Positions 22,175-35,500 are shown, numbered from the stretch's first letter. The stretch is DNA of 64,000 bases from Marchantia polymorpha subsp. ruderalis (GCA_037833965.1 AP031356.1:4362501-4426500), one strand, 5' to 3'. Numbers and translations: made by a program. Notes: generated from the sequence alone by a model not told the origin.

Positions 22175-23526
22175 GCTCCGCGGTGTAATTTGCTTGCGCA
22201 GCAGCCTGTTTTGTTGTCGCCTTTGGACCTGAGGGTCTGTTGAGCCTCTCGATCGAATGACTTCGAGTCATTATGGTGAGATGCTGGTGCTGTGGATTTT
22301 TTTTAAAGTATTATTCTATTTGTCCGCATCTAGTTTAGTCCATAGGTTTGGTTCACGAAGTAAGGACAGATAAAGTACCAAATCAATTCTTGTTGAAAAC
22401 ATGTGACGCATACAAACGTGTTCAAAAATGCTTGAAATATAGTGGTTAAATTTTACATTATCAATATTGTCGTCGCAATTATTTTTTCAAAACCGCCCAT
22501 AAACAGCTATTAACAATTATTTCAGATTTAACAATATATAAAATCAAGATATAACTGCAATGAAAGATTGAAATAAATGAGATACTTTTATGCTGATTTG
22601 AAGATCAAAATACTTAATACTAAACCCTAAACCAATAAAACCAAGCTCTTTTTCTACTAATGTTTGTCGAGTCTTCTATATAACATCTACATTTTACTTT
22701 TGAACTGTAATATTCATATAACGGTTTATTAAGAAATCCAGTAGTATAAAATAACAGTCGGAAATTTCTTGTGAAACCGATTCGGCAGTTCATACTTTAT
22801 TCGTATCGAATCATGGGATAAAAATAAAAATAAAATTTGTTGTATATTTTTGTATGAAAAATATACTAAAAATTCAATTTATTATCATTTATTTTTATAT
22901 TTGAATTTAGATCATGCCTACTACATTTTAAGATATTTGAAAATAAGAATAATTATAATTACATATTTCATAATATTTCCACAGTTGAAAACAGAAAATA
23001 AATACTAAATATAGTATAAAAATACATTATTTTAATTTTTCAATCATTATAAACTTTCCAATATTATAATTTAAAAATATCTCAAATATAAAATTGAAAT
23101 AATGTAATTTTAATTAACATCAGGCTTGCTAAAGTCTAATTTATCTACAAATTATCATTATAACTACAGATGTCTTCATAATTCCACATGTCATAAATGA
23201 AATAGAAGATATCAACAATTATTTCTTATCAAATGATTTATATATATTCCATAGATTCAAATTTTTTGATAAATTGTGATACTAAAAAATGTATCATTGA
23301 AAATTTTAATTTTTTAATAATCAAAGCATATATTTGAAAAATATTTCATCTAATCTGAAATATGATCTTATCATCGAAGAAAAAGATTTTATCATATCAA
23401 TAAAAAATAAATTTACTTTATAAGTTTCAGATTAAATTTAGTAATTTAGAGTGCAATAGATTTTTATAATATATTTTCTTTCGAAATTTTTGTAAGCAAA
23501 TTAACACCATCAATATCAAAACAATG

Positions 23527-23566
23527 ATTTTTTAGCACAAAAAATCATGTTTTTGTGCTAAAAAAT
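23527..23566. repeat. perfect inverted repeat, 17-bp arms, 6-nt loop
   Basis: attttttagcacaaaaa at 23527-23543 pairs exactly with 23550-23566. Confidence 0.9.
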
Positions 23567-24560
23567 ATCTGTAATATTGTAATAATTCATTATTTTCAAG
23601 TTGTGTGATAGAAAAATTCAATGATTGCTAAATTCAATGAATGCAAATTTTCTCATTATTGGAAAAATTGTACAAAAATACATCTATTTATAAATTGACA
23701 TGGTCATTCACTTCGGGAGCCCTCGTGTATAGTGTGATTTGAGAAAACTTCCTTATATCAGATACATTATCTCTATATTGAAAAGTACATTAAAAAAATA
23801 TAATTTTTTCTCGAGTTCAACAATTTTCATAATGTAAATTAGTTTCATAATTATTATCAATGTTGAAATTTTGCAGAATGCTCGTTAGGATCATTTTTAA
23901 TTCTTAGTGTCAAAGATTGCAACCAAACAGATTTAAAATTGTACAAACTGCATAAAAAATGAAGGCATAATATGTATGATCTTTACATATACAAAGTAAG
24001 ATCAAGATTTAATCCAACAGAAATGTCTAAACTCGTCATTAATCACCTGTTTTCATTATTTGTCATATATATATTAACATTTCTCGATAAAAAATCATCA
24101 TTTTATTATTATCACTTTCACATGCTATTTTGAGATGTGATATTGTATATTTCAATTCATGATATTTAAATTAATTAGAGAATTTGTAATTCAATGAAAA
24201 AAATTATATTTTAGTACTTTTGTTTCATATAATTGTTTCGTAAGTCAGAAAATTTATCTTCTACTTGAATATTTATTTTAAGGATGTATTAGACATTTAA
24301 TATGTTCAACATAAATCTGATGTTATCTTTCTTAAACATGAAACGATCCTGATTATGTTCAATATGAACTAAGAATATATATTTTTTGCATTAAGTTAAG
24401 ATGCTGAATCAATCAAAGATAAAAGAAAAATAAAACTATGTTTGATATTGAAAGACTTGAAATTTTGAGAATAGATATAAAATCATAGTAATGGAAAAGA
24501 AATTCCTTATTCTCATTTCGACAGACTTGTTGTTGCATATGCAACCTGTTAGAGCTATGT

Positions 24561-24588
24561 TAATAAGTGCATTTTTATGCACTTATTA
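24561..24588. repeat. perfect inverted repeat, 12-bp arms, 4-nt loop
   Basis: taataagtgcat at 24561-24572 pairs with 24577-24588 across a tttt loop. Confidence 0.85.
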
Positions 24589-25480
24589 TCATTTTTATTA
24601 TAATAATATGCATATTTAATTGTAACAATATGATTGGCAGATTAAATCTAACTTATATTTAAAGTCCTAAGAATTTTTTCCAAATAACATTATTCTTACC
24701 TTCATTACAAAATGGAGTTGCAATATGAAAGTGAAACTAGAGGCTTGATTTACTACGTATGAACATGGCTAGAGCAAGGAAATCACGGGTTTCTATAGAA
24801 CTTGTTGAGAACAGATCCTATCATAGATAAAACCAGAATCACGAATGGACAAACTTTGATGTTCAAAATGAATGGTGTTTGATATCAGTAACTCAAGAGA
24901 GAGTAATAATGTATTGTACTGGAGTTGATTATGAGAGACATCTGCTTGGTTGGAGAGTATAAGATGAATGGTGTGGAAGTATAGTTATAGGTTTTTTAGA
25001 CGTAACTTGGAAGGAGATGATATACAACGAGCTAAATCTTCAATGTGAATTATTTAAGGTTTTTGTTAACCTTTGGATATTTATTCTATATGCATATAAT
25101 TAATTTATAATGGTATTATAGTATTTAATTCATTATTTTGTATAACTCTCCGAGTGTAGAAGAGAGCTTGTTGCGACCCGAAGTAGAGAGAGTTGATGAT
25201 TATTGCATGCTCCAATAGTTTTAATAGACGGTTTAATTAATGTAGTTAGGTGCAATAGTACATTGTGATACTGTCGTTACGAGCCTCACCGTACCCTATT
25301 GGTTTCATCCCATAACGACTTTATGGACTTTTTTCATTTATTAAAAAACAATTATGCAATGATGATGAGCGCAACCTCCGCATTTTGCTTTTAGTCCACG
25401 CTTTGCCCCGATTCACGAGCTGAAATTGAAAGTCCACTCAGCAGGTACAGGCAATAAATGATTAATGCTTTTATTGAATA

Positions 25481-26614
25481 ATATAAGGGGAAAACTTGAA
25501 GATATGTTGAAATAAGAAAACCACGTGTATGGACCTCAGGCGCTTGTTCCCGCCCTTGCTTGACTTAGGGTTGCAATTTAAATTTAGGGTTCTAAGTGGA
25601 TCCGCTTGGGCCCATTTTGCTCGAGCGCGAGACCGTTGGCCTGAGGATTTTGTCCCCCACGCTGACCCTTGTCACTTACCTCCCCCTCCTCCCCCTCGTT
25701 CTCGGACGCATCAATCTGAAGAAACTGAGCATTTCCATTCGATGCTGAAAAGTCGAGCCAGTGAGAATCTCTTCCATCGTGATTGATTGGATCGGGGTTT
25801 ACAGGACTGCGTTTTGAGTTCTCTGTAGGCGTGCTGTTGGGATTCTACAGATTCTACATTCTGTCCACAGTTCTCGTAATTGTGTTGGAGACAGTGCTTG
25901 TACACTGCGGAGGTGGTTGTTCAGCAGCAAGGAGGGAGGGAGTGAGACTTTGCGGGAAATGCCGGAGCTTGCCTTGCTTTTCTCGTAAGCTCCGTCGTGG
26001 ATCGAAGTCCTGGGCTGTTTCTGAATTTTCTGAATTTATACTTTCGGGGTTTTTGAAGCTTTCGTGAGATTCAGTTCAATTCAATTGAATTCGAATTGCT
26101 CACTTGCATTCGTTTGATTACTGTTTGCCCTTCCCAATTTAATTTGCCTTGGAAAAATAGGCTGAAGAAAGTTTTGTTGAGAATATTTATGGGATGTGGG
26201 TTTAGGTGACTTATTCATGTTTTGGCTGGTTGGGACTTTCTAGCTTTGTAACCAGTACTACGAAATTAGTTTCTGCCGGGACCGTGTGTGACAATCTTCA
26301 TGGGAGAAGTTTCCATATTCCGTACTCTTTGTGTTAGTAACATTCCATCTCCTCTGGGGCCCTGTCAAGGGCGAAGTATTACTCTAAGATTCACGTCACA
26401 TGAAACCTGCTACCGCGGCTCGTGTGCAAATTACAAGCACATCTGTTTGAATAAATTTGTATGCTCTTCTGTATAACGTCTCCATAGTCATTGCGAAGCT
26501 CTAATTCATCTCAGTCCGCTTCAGCAATAAGGGATTAGTCGTAGCCCTAACGATCGATTCCTCTGTGCAGTGCAGATCGATCTAAGATTGTCCGGAATTT
26601 GGTCTAGATCACTC
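25481..26614 (+). promoter_or_regulatory. CMC2 5' flank
   Basis: Composition turns GC-richer from about 25520, as ahead of other genes here. It contains pyrimidine-rich DNA (25680-25705) and short frames without recognisable products. A 5' UTR with an intron is plausible because of the length, but no transcript evidence is available. Confidence 0.35.
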
Positions 26615-27432
26615 ATGCATCCACCTCTCACTCTGCACAAGCATCCAGACTGCCAAGAGGTACTGACTCCCCTTCCGTGTTTTTTCTTCGATTGAAGCTC
26701 CTTTTTTTTCGGATTCGTTTCCTCTCAAATTTCCTGTCAATTGCGTGTAACCTGTGTGCGACTGAATTGGCATGCACTCATTTATGGAATGTACTCATGA
26801 TGGCGACCATCATTGTCATCAGGTCTGTGTCATTATAGGAAGAAGTTAGCAGTAGGTCGGAGAATAATAGACTGTCTTGTGGATGAAGTTATCTTTCTCG
26901 GAGAATCCTGATTAATTGCACCAAACGATCGCAGCGTTTCGGGTATGAATTGTGCACTTTTTTCACCTTGAATCTGTTTCCAACCAGATCATCACCCAGT
27001 TCAAACAATGTCATGACGACCATCCATACACCAAGTTCTTCGGTGTATGCACTGATTTGAAAATCCAGCTCGACAAGTGCTTCAAGGCAGAGGTAATACA
27101 TTAATGGACGTCATCATATAACTGCTTGGATAGAACGTCTGGCAATTGCGATGTCATAATGTTTGTGGTTGGTTATCGCTATTTTCATACATGTGAAGAA
27201 AGAATGTAGGAGGGATTGTAATCCAGCCATGATTTTGAACAGTCGGCGGAAAAGTATCGTGTCGTCGTTTTTGTAACAGCCTGCGACAATGATCTCTTAC
27301 GACGTACGGAGCATATCTGACTGGAAATATCATAAAACTGGGGTGCCATTTGAACAGAAAGAAGTGAAGCGGAAGGCAAATTTCGAGGCAAGCAAACAGT
27401 TTAAAGAGAAATTACGCGCCAGTAAAGAATAG
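26615..27432 (+). CDS. CMC2: CMC2-like cytochrome c oxidase assembly protein
   Basis: CMC2 is a small twin CX9C protein of the mitochondrial intermembrane space needed for cytochrome c oxidase assembly; it folds through the MIA40 disulfide relay. Three exons (26615-26659, 26988-27092, 27358-27432), all GT-AG and all phase 0, give 74 residues, the usual family length. Exon 1 encodes MHPPLTLHKHPDCQE. The first CX9C is Cys13-Cys23 and the second lies in GVCTDLKIQLDKCF, also exactly nine residues apart. The C-terminus KRKANFEASKQFKEKL is the conserved basic tail. No exon is long enough to stand out as an open frame, so the gene is easy to miss. HAL3 begins 159 bp downstream on the same strand. 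Confidence 0.93.
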
Positions 27433-27591
27433 AGCGCCAATTGAAACTCAGGGGCCGATGTTTAGGTGCAAGCCGACTTGAACGCTGTGGCTCGATCGGA
27501 TCCTCTCCGTGATGGGCTCATAGCAAGGTGATCGGCGTATTTAGGTGCGCGTGGCGAGAGAAGTGGTCTTTTGGTGTTGGAGATATTCACA

Positions 27592-28519
27592 ATGGGCTCT
27601 ACCGTGAAACTTGAGGCGATGGAGTCTCCCCGTGTGTCCAGGGAGAAGGGCCCTTCTCGGAGACCGCGAATTCTGCTTGCAGCCAGTGGTAGTGTTGCTT
27701 CAATCAAGTTTGGGATTCTGGCCGAGAGTCTCTGCGACTGGGCAGATGTGAAGGCAGTTGCCACAAAATCTGCCCTCCATTTCGTTGACAGGAGCGCCTT
27801 GCCTACTTCTGTGCCCTTGTACACAGACGAAGAGGAATGGTCAAGTTGGAAACAAATCGGCGATGAGGTCTTGCATATAGAGTTGCGCAGATGGGCTGAT
27901 GCCTTGGTCATTGCTCCGATCTCAGCTAACACCCTTGCTAAGGTTTGACAGCTAGCAACTTTCAATGACAGAATTGTGATGAGCACTCGCAATTCTCTTA
28001 GTATTGTGCTCTCCTCGATGATTTACAAGAATTTGTAGGGACAATGGTTCCCCAACAATCTTCCTGAAGGCTCGTTCCTTCTCAATCTCGCCATAGAAAT
28101 CACTGCACCATGCTATCTTTTTGGTTTCTGAGTTGTAGATGGATGAAATCGATGACACATTAATATCATTTCGTGGTTGATGCTACCAGGTCGCAGGTGG
28201 ATTGTGCGACAATCTCCTGACGTGCGTTGTTAGGGCTTGGGATTTTTCGAAGCCCATATTCATAGCCCCTGCTATGAACACATTTATGTGGGACAGCCCT
28301 TTTACGCGACGGCACTTATTGTCGGCTCAGGAGCTTGGTGTCATTCTAATATCGCCCATCTCGAAGAAGCTGGCTTGTGGTGACTTGGGCAATGGTGCTA
28401 TGGAAGAACCCTCGGTGATCGATTCGACTCTGCGACTTGCCCTTCTGAAAACCGTGAGCTACAACGCTGTAAGCCACTCTCCCAAATTCGAACAGAAATA
28501 TGCTTCTGATAATATGTAG
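27592..28519 (+). CDS. HAL3: phosphopantothenoylcysteine decarboxylase (HAL3)
   Basis: This FMN enzyme decarboxylates 4'-phosphopantothenoylcysteine to 4'-phosphopantetheine in coenzyme A synthesis. Two exons (27592-27942, 28190-28519) with GT-AG borders and phase 0 give 226 residues, slightly longer than plant HAL3 proteins of about 200-210. Visible motifs are the flavin-binding LLAASGSVASIKFG, the catalytic histidine in LHIELRRWADALVIAPISA, the substrate-clamping PAMNTFMW, and the active cysteine in KKLACGDLGNGAMEEPS; all key residues are present. The C-terminal 25 residues after STLRLALLK are not conserved. I chose the ATG at 27592 (MGSTVKLEAMES); earlier in-frame codons are not ATG. The close CMC2 neighbour upstream leaves only 159 bp for a 3' end and a promoter. 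Confidence 0.95.
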
Positions 28520-30355
28520 TTTTTCGACACTCATTTCTCATGGGTTGGCGATTCTTTTATTTTCCTTTCACATGAACACTGGTGGAGCCTTCTGTAGACG
28601 AAATGAGATTCTCTACCCTTATTGCCATCATGGAAGATGCGCTCCTCTCTAGCTAGTGTAAAAATTGATGGATGGACATGAATGACATAATTAGCTACAG
28701 TAGCAGGTCAGTGTCACCTTCTCACTTCACATTGAAGTTGGAGTCGAGCCATCACGGAATGTCTGTTGCTTGCTCCAGTGAAGAGGACGACAATTGTCGA
28801 GATTGCCATACATACAGCGGACTTGAAAACTAATAAAATTCAAAACAAATGTGAACTTTTCACTCTAATTTTTTAATATCTTCTGAATACTCCACTGTAC
28901 GAATAGGGTAATGTTAAGTTTTGAGTTTGCCGTGCTGTCATCTCGTGAGCCTGTGGAATTCCTGAGCCACGTGACTTGGGTTGCGAGCGCAGCTGGCGGT
29001 GCATTTGAACCCATAAGCTCCATTTTGTTCGTCATTCTTCTCACTATCTCGATCACTCAAGATAAGCGAGTCTTGCCGTAGTGCAAAGCGCCTTGTAATG
29101 TCAAAGTTTCGGATCGTTACCCGTGAAAGTAGCCATGAGCTTCAGTCGCCGAAGTGTGTTGACGGCTCGCAATATGTGTGGACCTCAACAGTGACCACAA
29201 GGTCTGCCCTTTTACACAACAGCCTTCTTCATCGGCCAACTTCGATAGTTTCTAAGCACGATGTTGTCCTACTGATTCAAGTACAGTACAGGTTGACTAC
29301 ACTTGTACTAACTACTCAATTTAGCTCGATATGGCGTGCCGTCATGAACTTTCTATGACCAGAAGGTCTGCTCTTTACATAACTGCGTTCTTCATCGGGC
29401 AGCTTCGATATTTTCTAAGCACGATGTTGTCCTACCGATCCAAGTACAGGATGACTACACTTCTACTAACGAATCAAACATGTTTGATATGGCGTGCTGT
29501 CATGAACTTTCTATTACAGACTCTTGAAGCATACACCTATTCCGAACCGTTGCCAAGTGTAAAGGTAACCATAAAAGTTCTCTTGCGTAATGTGAGCAAT
29601 GTGCCATACCGAATTCTTGAGAGAAGCTTCACACCTCTACACTTCCAACCTTTAACAGGTCCAATTCTAATTTTATTCTTTCTACAGTTAAAATCTCTTG
29701 CGCCACAATGGCTTCGAACGCTGTGATTGGCTACCAAAAGAACTGTATGAAGCATCATCCTCGATGCCCCCGCAGTCGAAAAATCACATGTACTCAGAAT
29801 GGACCGTATCCACCCTTGGAAACCTGAAACGACATGAACGTGAAGATTGTCGATGGAAGACCGACGCAACTTACCGAGGAAAGCTACTCTCACATCGATG
29901 TGAGTGACCACAGCGAAATATCCCCGGATAATGAACCCGGCTCTCCCTCCACAAGAGGCCAGTACTCGAGCAGAGATGAGAAAAACTCCTAAAGTCGAGG
30001 ACGATGTCATACTGTCACGAGGAGATGGCCACGAGGAGCCTGGCAAGGACAAGTGGCAAGACTCGTCAGCAGTGTCCTATCCGAAAGAGCGAGGGCAGGG
30101 AAGTATCGACGATCCAGGACGCGGGGACGGAGATTCCCCGACCCACAGTTGACGGAAATGGCTCTCGGTCGATGGTGAGCGCAGAGGGCGAAGAGGATGA
30201 AGATAACGGACGAGATAGCGCACGAGGGAGCGGCCAAGCTCGGCAGCAAGCTCTGCCCTTCAGGTGTACTCTCATTCTCTTCTTGCTCTCTTGCTTTCTT
30301 CCTCGCTCCCTCTCCTCTCTCCTTGTCGAGCATTCGGGCTCTCCGAATTTCAGCT
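28520..30355. other. intergenic, HAL3 3' flank and BSD2 5' flank
   Basis: No gene was recognised. A 164-bp unit is tandemly duplicated at 29193-29519 (listed separately). From about 29880 the DNA becomes GC-richer, and overlapping short frames on both strands reflect composition only. The last 90 bases before 30356 are pyrimidine-rich, as in a plant 5' UTR. Confidence 0.5.
29193..29519. repeat. 164-bp unit, two tandem copies
   Basis: The copies start at 29193 and 29357 and share gaccacaaggtctgc-like starts, taagcacgatgttgtccta and ggcgtgc..gtcatgaacttt blocks. They are about 85 percent alike by eye, with a few small indels. No coding capacity is evident. Confidence 0.9.
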
Positions 30356-31700
30356 ATGGCGACCGTCGTGCAATCGCTGGCCGGAGTCACGGGAGTGGGC
30401 AGCCACGCCGCAGTCTCGGGCCGCGGCTGTTGCAGAGCGTCGGCCTCGAGCTCGGCAACTCCCGCTGCGCCTGGTGGTGCCCCGTTGATTCGGCTCATTT
30501 CCACCACCTCCAGCAGCGGTAGTAGTTCGTTCGCCACACCATCGCCGAATTTTGCCTCCCGCCCTCTCCCCAGACATTCTTGCTGCGAGGTGGTTACGAG
30601 TTTCTGGCGGATTTCTGTTCTGTTTGTTAAGGCGATGTTTTGTATTGCGGAGAATGGTCTAGGAGCTCGAGCTGACGGGCTGGTTGTCGATGTTTTCTGT
30701 TTGCACAGGCCCTTCCCGAACCTGTTCCCGGGGCTCCCGTGGAGAAAGTAAATAGCATTCTGTGCTCGAGCTGCAACGGAAATGGTGAGCCGCTCTCTCG
30801 CTCACCTCTGTGGCATCAGTCCACGAACTCGTGCCTTGCTCTCGATGGAATCAGTAAAGATTGAATGTGACGTTGCCGGAATCTTTCTTGTCAGGTTAGC
30901 CGCGCGGGGTATCAAATGTCCTTCTGTCTCCAACCTTGTGCTTGGGTGCTGCATTGTAACTGGCTCTGTGCTCACTCTGCAGGTGCTGTTGTCTGCTCGC
31001 AATGCGTTGGTGAGGGAATTAACTCGAAGGACCACTTCAACGGTCGGTTCAAGGCTGGCACTATCTGCTGGCTGTGCAGGTAAGCAACTGAAATACGTGG
31101 GATCCGTGTTCTACATCTTCTCGTAACTCTATTTTCACCTTTCACACAGGCTGTGATGAAATGTCGGACAGCGGGGCGGGGCCTGTTGTCATGTTTTCGA
31201 GCTATTGAAACCAATGGCACCCTGGGTTGATTTTCCTTACTGATCTTTATCTCAAGCACGGTGAGCTGGGCTGAGTGTATAGAATCTACTCCTTAGAACG
31301 TTCGTGTCGTAGATACCTTTTTGCATAGTGGAAGTAATCAAACCCTGTGCAATCTCACAATGTGGTGCAATATTGTACCTTTCGCCGCGAGAACATAACT
31401 CTCTCAGGAGTTCAGGTGACATTCCCTGCACGACCGCTATATTGTTCTTCAATCATTGATAATCTATTTTGGTACAATTGATACTGTACGTGAAGAACGA
31501 AGTAATATTTTTTGACATCTCTGTACCTGTTTATGCTCGTAGTTATCAGGGTTTTAGCTCATTTTGCATGTAGTAACGGTGAGCCAGTTTTGCCTTCTAA
31601 TTCTTCTTGTGAAATAAACAGGGGCAAGAAGCAGATGCTTTGTGGAGACTGCAATGGCGCTGGATTTATGGGTGGCTTCATGAACACACAGGACGATTGA
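30356..31700 (+). CDS. BSD2: BSD2-type DnaJ-like zinc-finger protein, plastid
   Basis: BSD2 (bundle sheath defective 2) is a stromal chaperone that holds Rubisco large-subunit dimers during assembly. Four exons (30356-30589, 30709-30784, 30983-31079, 31622-31700), all GT-AG, give 161 residues. Residues 1 to about 80 are a Ser/Ala-rich transit peptide. Then come four cysteine repeats: CSSCNGNG, CSQCVGEG, CWLCRGKK and CGDCNGAG, which bind two zinc ions as in the DnaJ cysteine-rich domain without a J-domain. GINSKDHFNGRFKAGTICW and the end GGFMNTQDD match remembered plant BSD2 closely and separate it from other plastid DnaJ-like zinc-finger proteins. The last intron is the longest (542 bp). The ATG at 30356 begins MATVVQSLAGV; upstream in-frame codons are poorer candidates. 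Confidence 0.94.
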
Positions 31701-32507
31701 GATCCACACGTGGTGTCTCCTCAAGTTGAGCCAATTTGCCAGCTGTTTGGCTGTACCCTCGTCTTACGAGGAAGAATGCTTCGGTTAGACAGACAGAACA
31801 CTATAGGCACCAAGAATGTGCCCGCTCAAAAAAGCGTGTGGTCATTGACCTTGTATAAGGTATTCAAATGTAGAAGGGACAAATGTCGTAATTACAGGTA
31901 ATAAAATTTGTTGTCTCCAGTTCTCAACACTGGTTCGATCTACTTCTAGGCGTCGTTTCAGAGGTCTAACTTCAACCAAAGTTGAAGGTGTACCAAGTTG
32001 ATATTGAATGTAATACCATACAGTATGTACGTCACACTTTGAGTACCGATTCTTTCTCGTCTCTGCCAGCTCACCATATGCGACATTGCTACTAGGACGA
32101 AATAATCTTGAGAGCAGTCATGATGAAAGTCGGGAATAGATATAAGCCCGTCTGCACGTGGGTGTGGGCAGGCTTCATTTGTGCGTCATTTTCATTCATG
32201 TCCAAAGTAAAATATGTCAAGTAAAGCTGCACGGGTAGAACAAGAAACATACAAGCAGGGAGATGTCGCGTGCTGGTGAATATTTCCAAACGCTGAAATT
32301 TCTTGGTACTTCGCCATTACATGTTTTCTATTACACATTACTGCTAAGTTTTCTGCTGATTTTTACAGCTATCATTGTAAATCATGCAGTAACGGGCAAA
32401 TCACCCTCAGAAGATGGTATGAACTCATCATTTTCACTCAGTGTTAAGTAAACTTGATACATTGATTATACGAAGTATCAGATGAGACTAATGCAAAACT
32501 CGGCATG
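31701..32507. other. intergenic, tail-to-tail between BSD2 and the helical-protein gene
   Basis: This region contains the 3' ends of two convergent genes. I see no further gene or RNA. Confidence 0.6.
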
Positions 32508-35500
32508 TCATAACTTGGATGCGTAAGCTTGCTTAACTTGGCGCCTGCTTTTCGAAAGGTGGAACGAAAGGCTTTGCAGCCACGGTACAACGGCAGGTTT
32601 CCGCGTGTAATCATCAGAGCTTGCAACAACACCATAAACTTCGTCCAATGCGGCAGTTCCTTGGTGAAGAGGTAGGTTGAGAATCAGGCTTGCGACGAGC
32701 TTCAGCAATTCGGGTAAGACCTGTCAGCAAGCAGTGACTCAGGTTGGAAAGAGAGTTTTGAGGCATTCAATCTGATAACTAACGGCCTACTGTCAAAGTT
32801 GCAAAATTTTGAAAGATGTGACTAGACGGTCGCCTGGCTAGTACTGAATGGAAGAAAACAAGTGCAGCCTTACACAGCTACCATGCCATCCACAATTGTG
32901 ATTTCAAGTCAGATGTGTTTGCTAAGTTATGAAATCTGCATCCAACGTATAGTCACGCATCGCAGTACCTACATGTCTCACCTGTAAATCAACAACAAGA
33001 ATAAGGTGTAGGAGAAGAACTTGAAGTTTTTCAGCTGTTCCCATGTCATCTACCGATAAGCTTCTGGACTGGTCACTTCCGTTAACTCCAGATTTGGTTG
33101 GAGGTGCAAAATCTTGGGTCTTCAAATGCTTGTCCGTTTTGTACAACTCTCCAGTCCTTTCGGCAAGGCGAGACAAGCAGTACACAACTGCCGGACTGCC
33201 CGAAGGAAAATGACGAGAGATAGCTCCAAATCCTGAAACAAGCCCTTTGAACGGTGTGAAATCCGGGTACAGCTGCACGAACAACAAAACGCATCGTGTC
33301 AGTGTTCTCGTCATCGTTCTAAGGTCACGACCCATTAGATGCTGTCTCATGCCCAGATTCTTCAACGTGATATACTTACTTGCAGCCTCTGGCTAATGTT
33401 CTATTCTACGAGTTGACAGGCAATAGCTTAATTGAAATCCAATTGCGGGCTGTGTACATTCGGTCCCGTTTTATGTTTCATCTTCTATGGCGAACACAAG
33501 CTGCAAACTTAAGAACTCTGCAATAACTTCAAGATATCTCACCTCCAAAGCCCTCTGGGCATAGTACACCACTAGTTGTTCCCTCAGCGCTGAATCAGGT
33601 TTGATGTCGGAACAAGTGTTCTCAAAGTTCTCCAACTTCCTTGGACCAACTGTCGGTTCAGGCCTAATTTTTGACGATACGAAGGCCCCGAACAATGCGT
33701 GAGAAGCTTTGGTCATCGCCTCCGATGGATGCTGAAGGTAGCTGTTATTGTCAAGGAAAGCTTCGAATCTACACTTAAATCTAAGGTACAAACTTGTAGA
33801 AACTTCAAAGTAACCACCCCATTGGCCAGCAAGTTTTAAGATTGCTACTATTGTTGGCCCAACTATTAGATGCAGGTCAGAAATCTACGGAACTAAAATT
33901 CTACATATCAAGCTCAAAATCGAAACAATGGATACAGAAATAGTACGGGTGCAACTCGCTGTGCGAAAACAGCATCCGGCAGCGTGTCGAGGCACAGGGG
34001 CAGCACCCTGAAGTAAAAGAGGACTCGTGAGGACTGTACTTCATCCATATCCCAGCTGTAGTTCAGAATCAAACGGGATGGACCTGCACAAAGACTTGAC
34101 CAAGTCCGAGGTTTTAATGAGCAAAAGGTGCATTTAGTAGAAATAAATCGCAGTTTAGAAGAGAGTGATGATAAGCCCCACCACTATGAAAGTCCAAAAA
34201 CAATGCATTAAGATAACGTTTCTTTCAACTTTGAGAGGATGATGAATACAAAAACTAATTGCAAACGCACGAAATGGAATGATACAGATTTAATCAAGGT
34301 GATGAGTAATCCATGTAACCGATCAACCGTTTACAGAATTGTAGAGAAAGTACCAGGCCGGTGAATGATCTCATTATAATGCGGAAAGTGTTTCACGAAG
34401 GCAACCGATCCGGCCTCAGAATCTGAAACCCGACTAACGGCAGTTTTGATCACTTCAATGTACTCCTTCATCTGCAAGTGGCGGAAATACTCGATACAGG
34501 AGAAAGAATCTAGGGTCGAAGCGCATAACTCCAATGCAGACATCTCACTCGCTGCATCCTTGACTACAGCAGCTTTGTAGAAAACTACCACAGTCAAGAA
34601 AGCAGCTTCCAAAAACTTCTCCATGTTCCGTGCATAATGTGAGAGACCAGTCTGGCCTGCTGGTTTCCCTGAGGTTGCAACGAAAACTCGATGCTTCGTG
34701 TAAAGGTTTCTTGCAAACTCCAAAACATATTGCTCGATTTGACGCTGTTGATCCTCTCTGATGCTGCTATATTGTTCGCACAGAGCTCTTGCTAAAGCCC
34801 CGACCTCTTGAAAAACAAAACTCTCGGTATGTACTTGAAAAGCCACCAAAACAGCATCCAGATCGTCTGCAACCCTCCCTTCTTCAGAGCCGCCATTCAC
34901 ATCCTGCTTCACTCCAACTTCTGAACCACTCATGAACTCATCGAGAGATGCGGAGTAAACAGAATCCAGATGGAGAACATCCTCGAAGATGCACAAAGCT
35001 AGACAACGTAAGATACCCGGGTGGGCACGAAGACTTCGACAGCGAGACACAGCCAAAGCTATGCATCTCATCAGAAGCAAATTATCTGTTCGACGATATA
35101 CACCGTCAGCATAAGTCCCTCCATGGACGGCACTGGATCCGAATGTGGACATGCTTACGTCGGGACCTATCACTCGATCACACACACTATACACGAAGCC
35201 CTCTAAGTTTCCTATCATGATAGGAAACTTAGGATCAAGTGTGGCGGCTGGGACCCCTTTTAATTTCCCTGGAATATATCTATAAAGACTTCGGAGGAGT
35301 CCAACGCAGGCCATGATGCCGGCGCACTGGACACCCTGATCAGTCAAAGGCAACCTAAGTAGCTCATCATGTAATAATTCCATGCCCGAAGTTTTCTGAG
35401 ACTGATATGGAAGTCTGGAGACAAAAGAAGACCCCAAAAAATCCATAACGTGTAAAATCATTACGACATCCTTCAGAGGAGGATTCTCCCCGCACAGACC

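Larger units (their letters stand above)
22175..25480. other. AT-rich spacer, no supported gene
   Basis: Extremely AT-rich from about 22290, with no frame of coding character. AAACCCTAAA at 22622-22631 resembles one interstitial telomere unit. Hairpins at 23527-23566 and 24561-24588 are listed separately. A less AT-rich stretch at about 24710-25050 and another at 25140-25400 may be remnants of mobile DNA, but no domain is readable. Confidence 0.6.

Noticed and set aside
22622-22631. AAACCCTAAA as an interstitial telomere
   Set aside because: A single unit in AT-rich DNA is expected by chance, and no tandem array is present.
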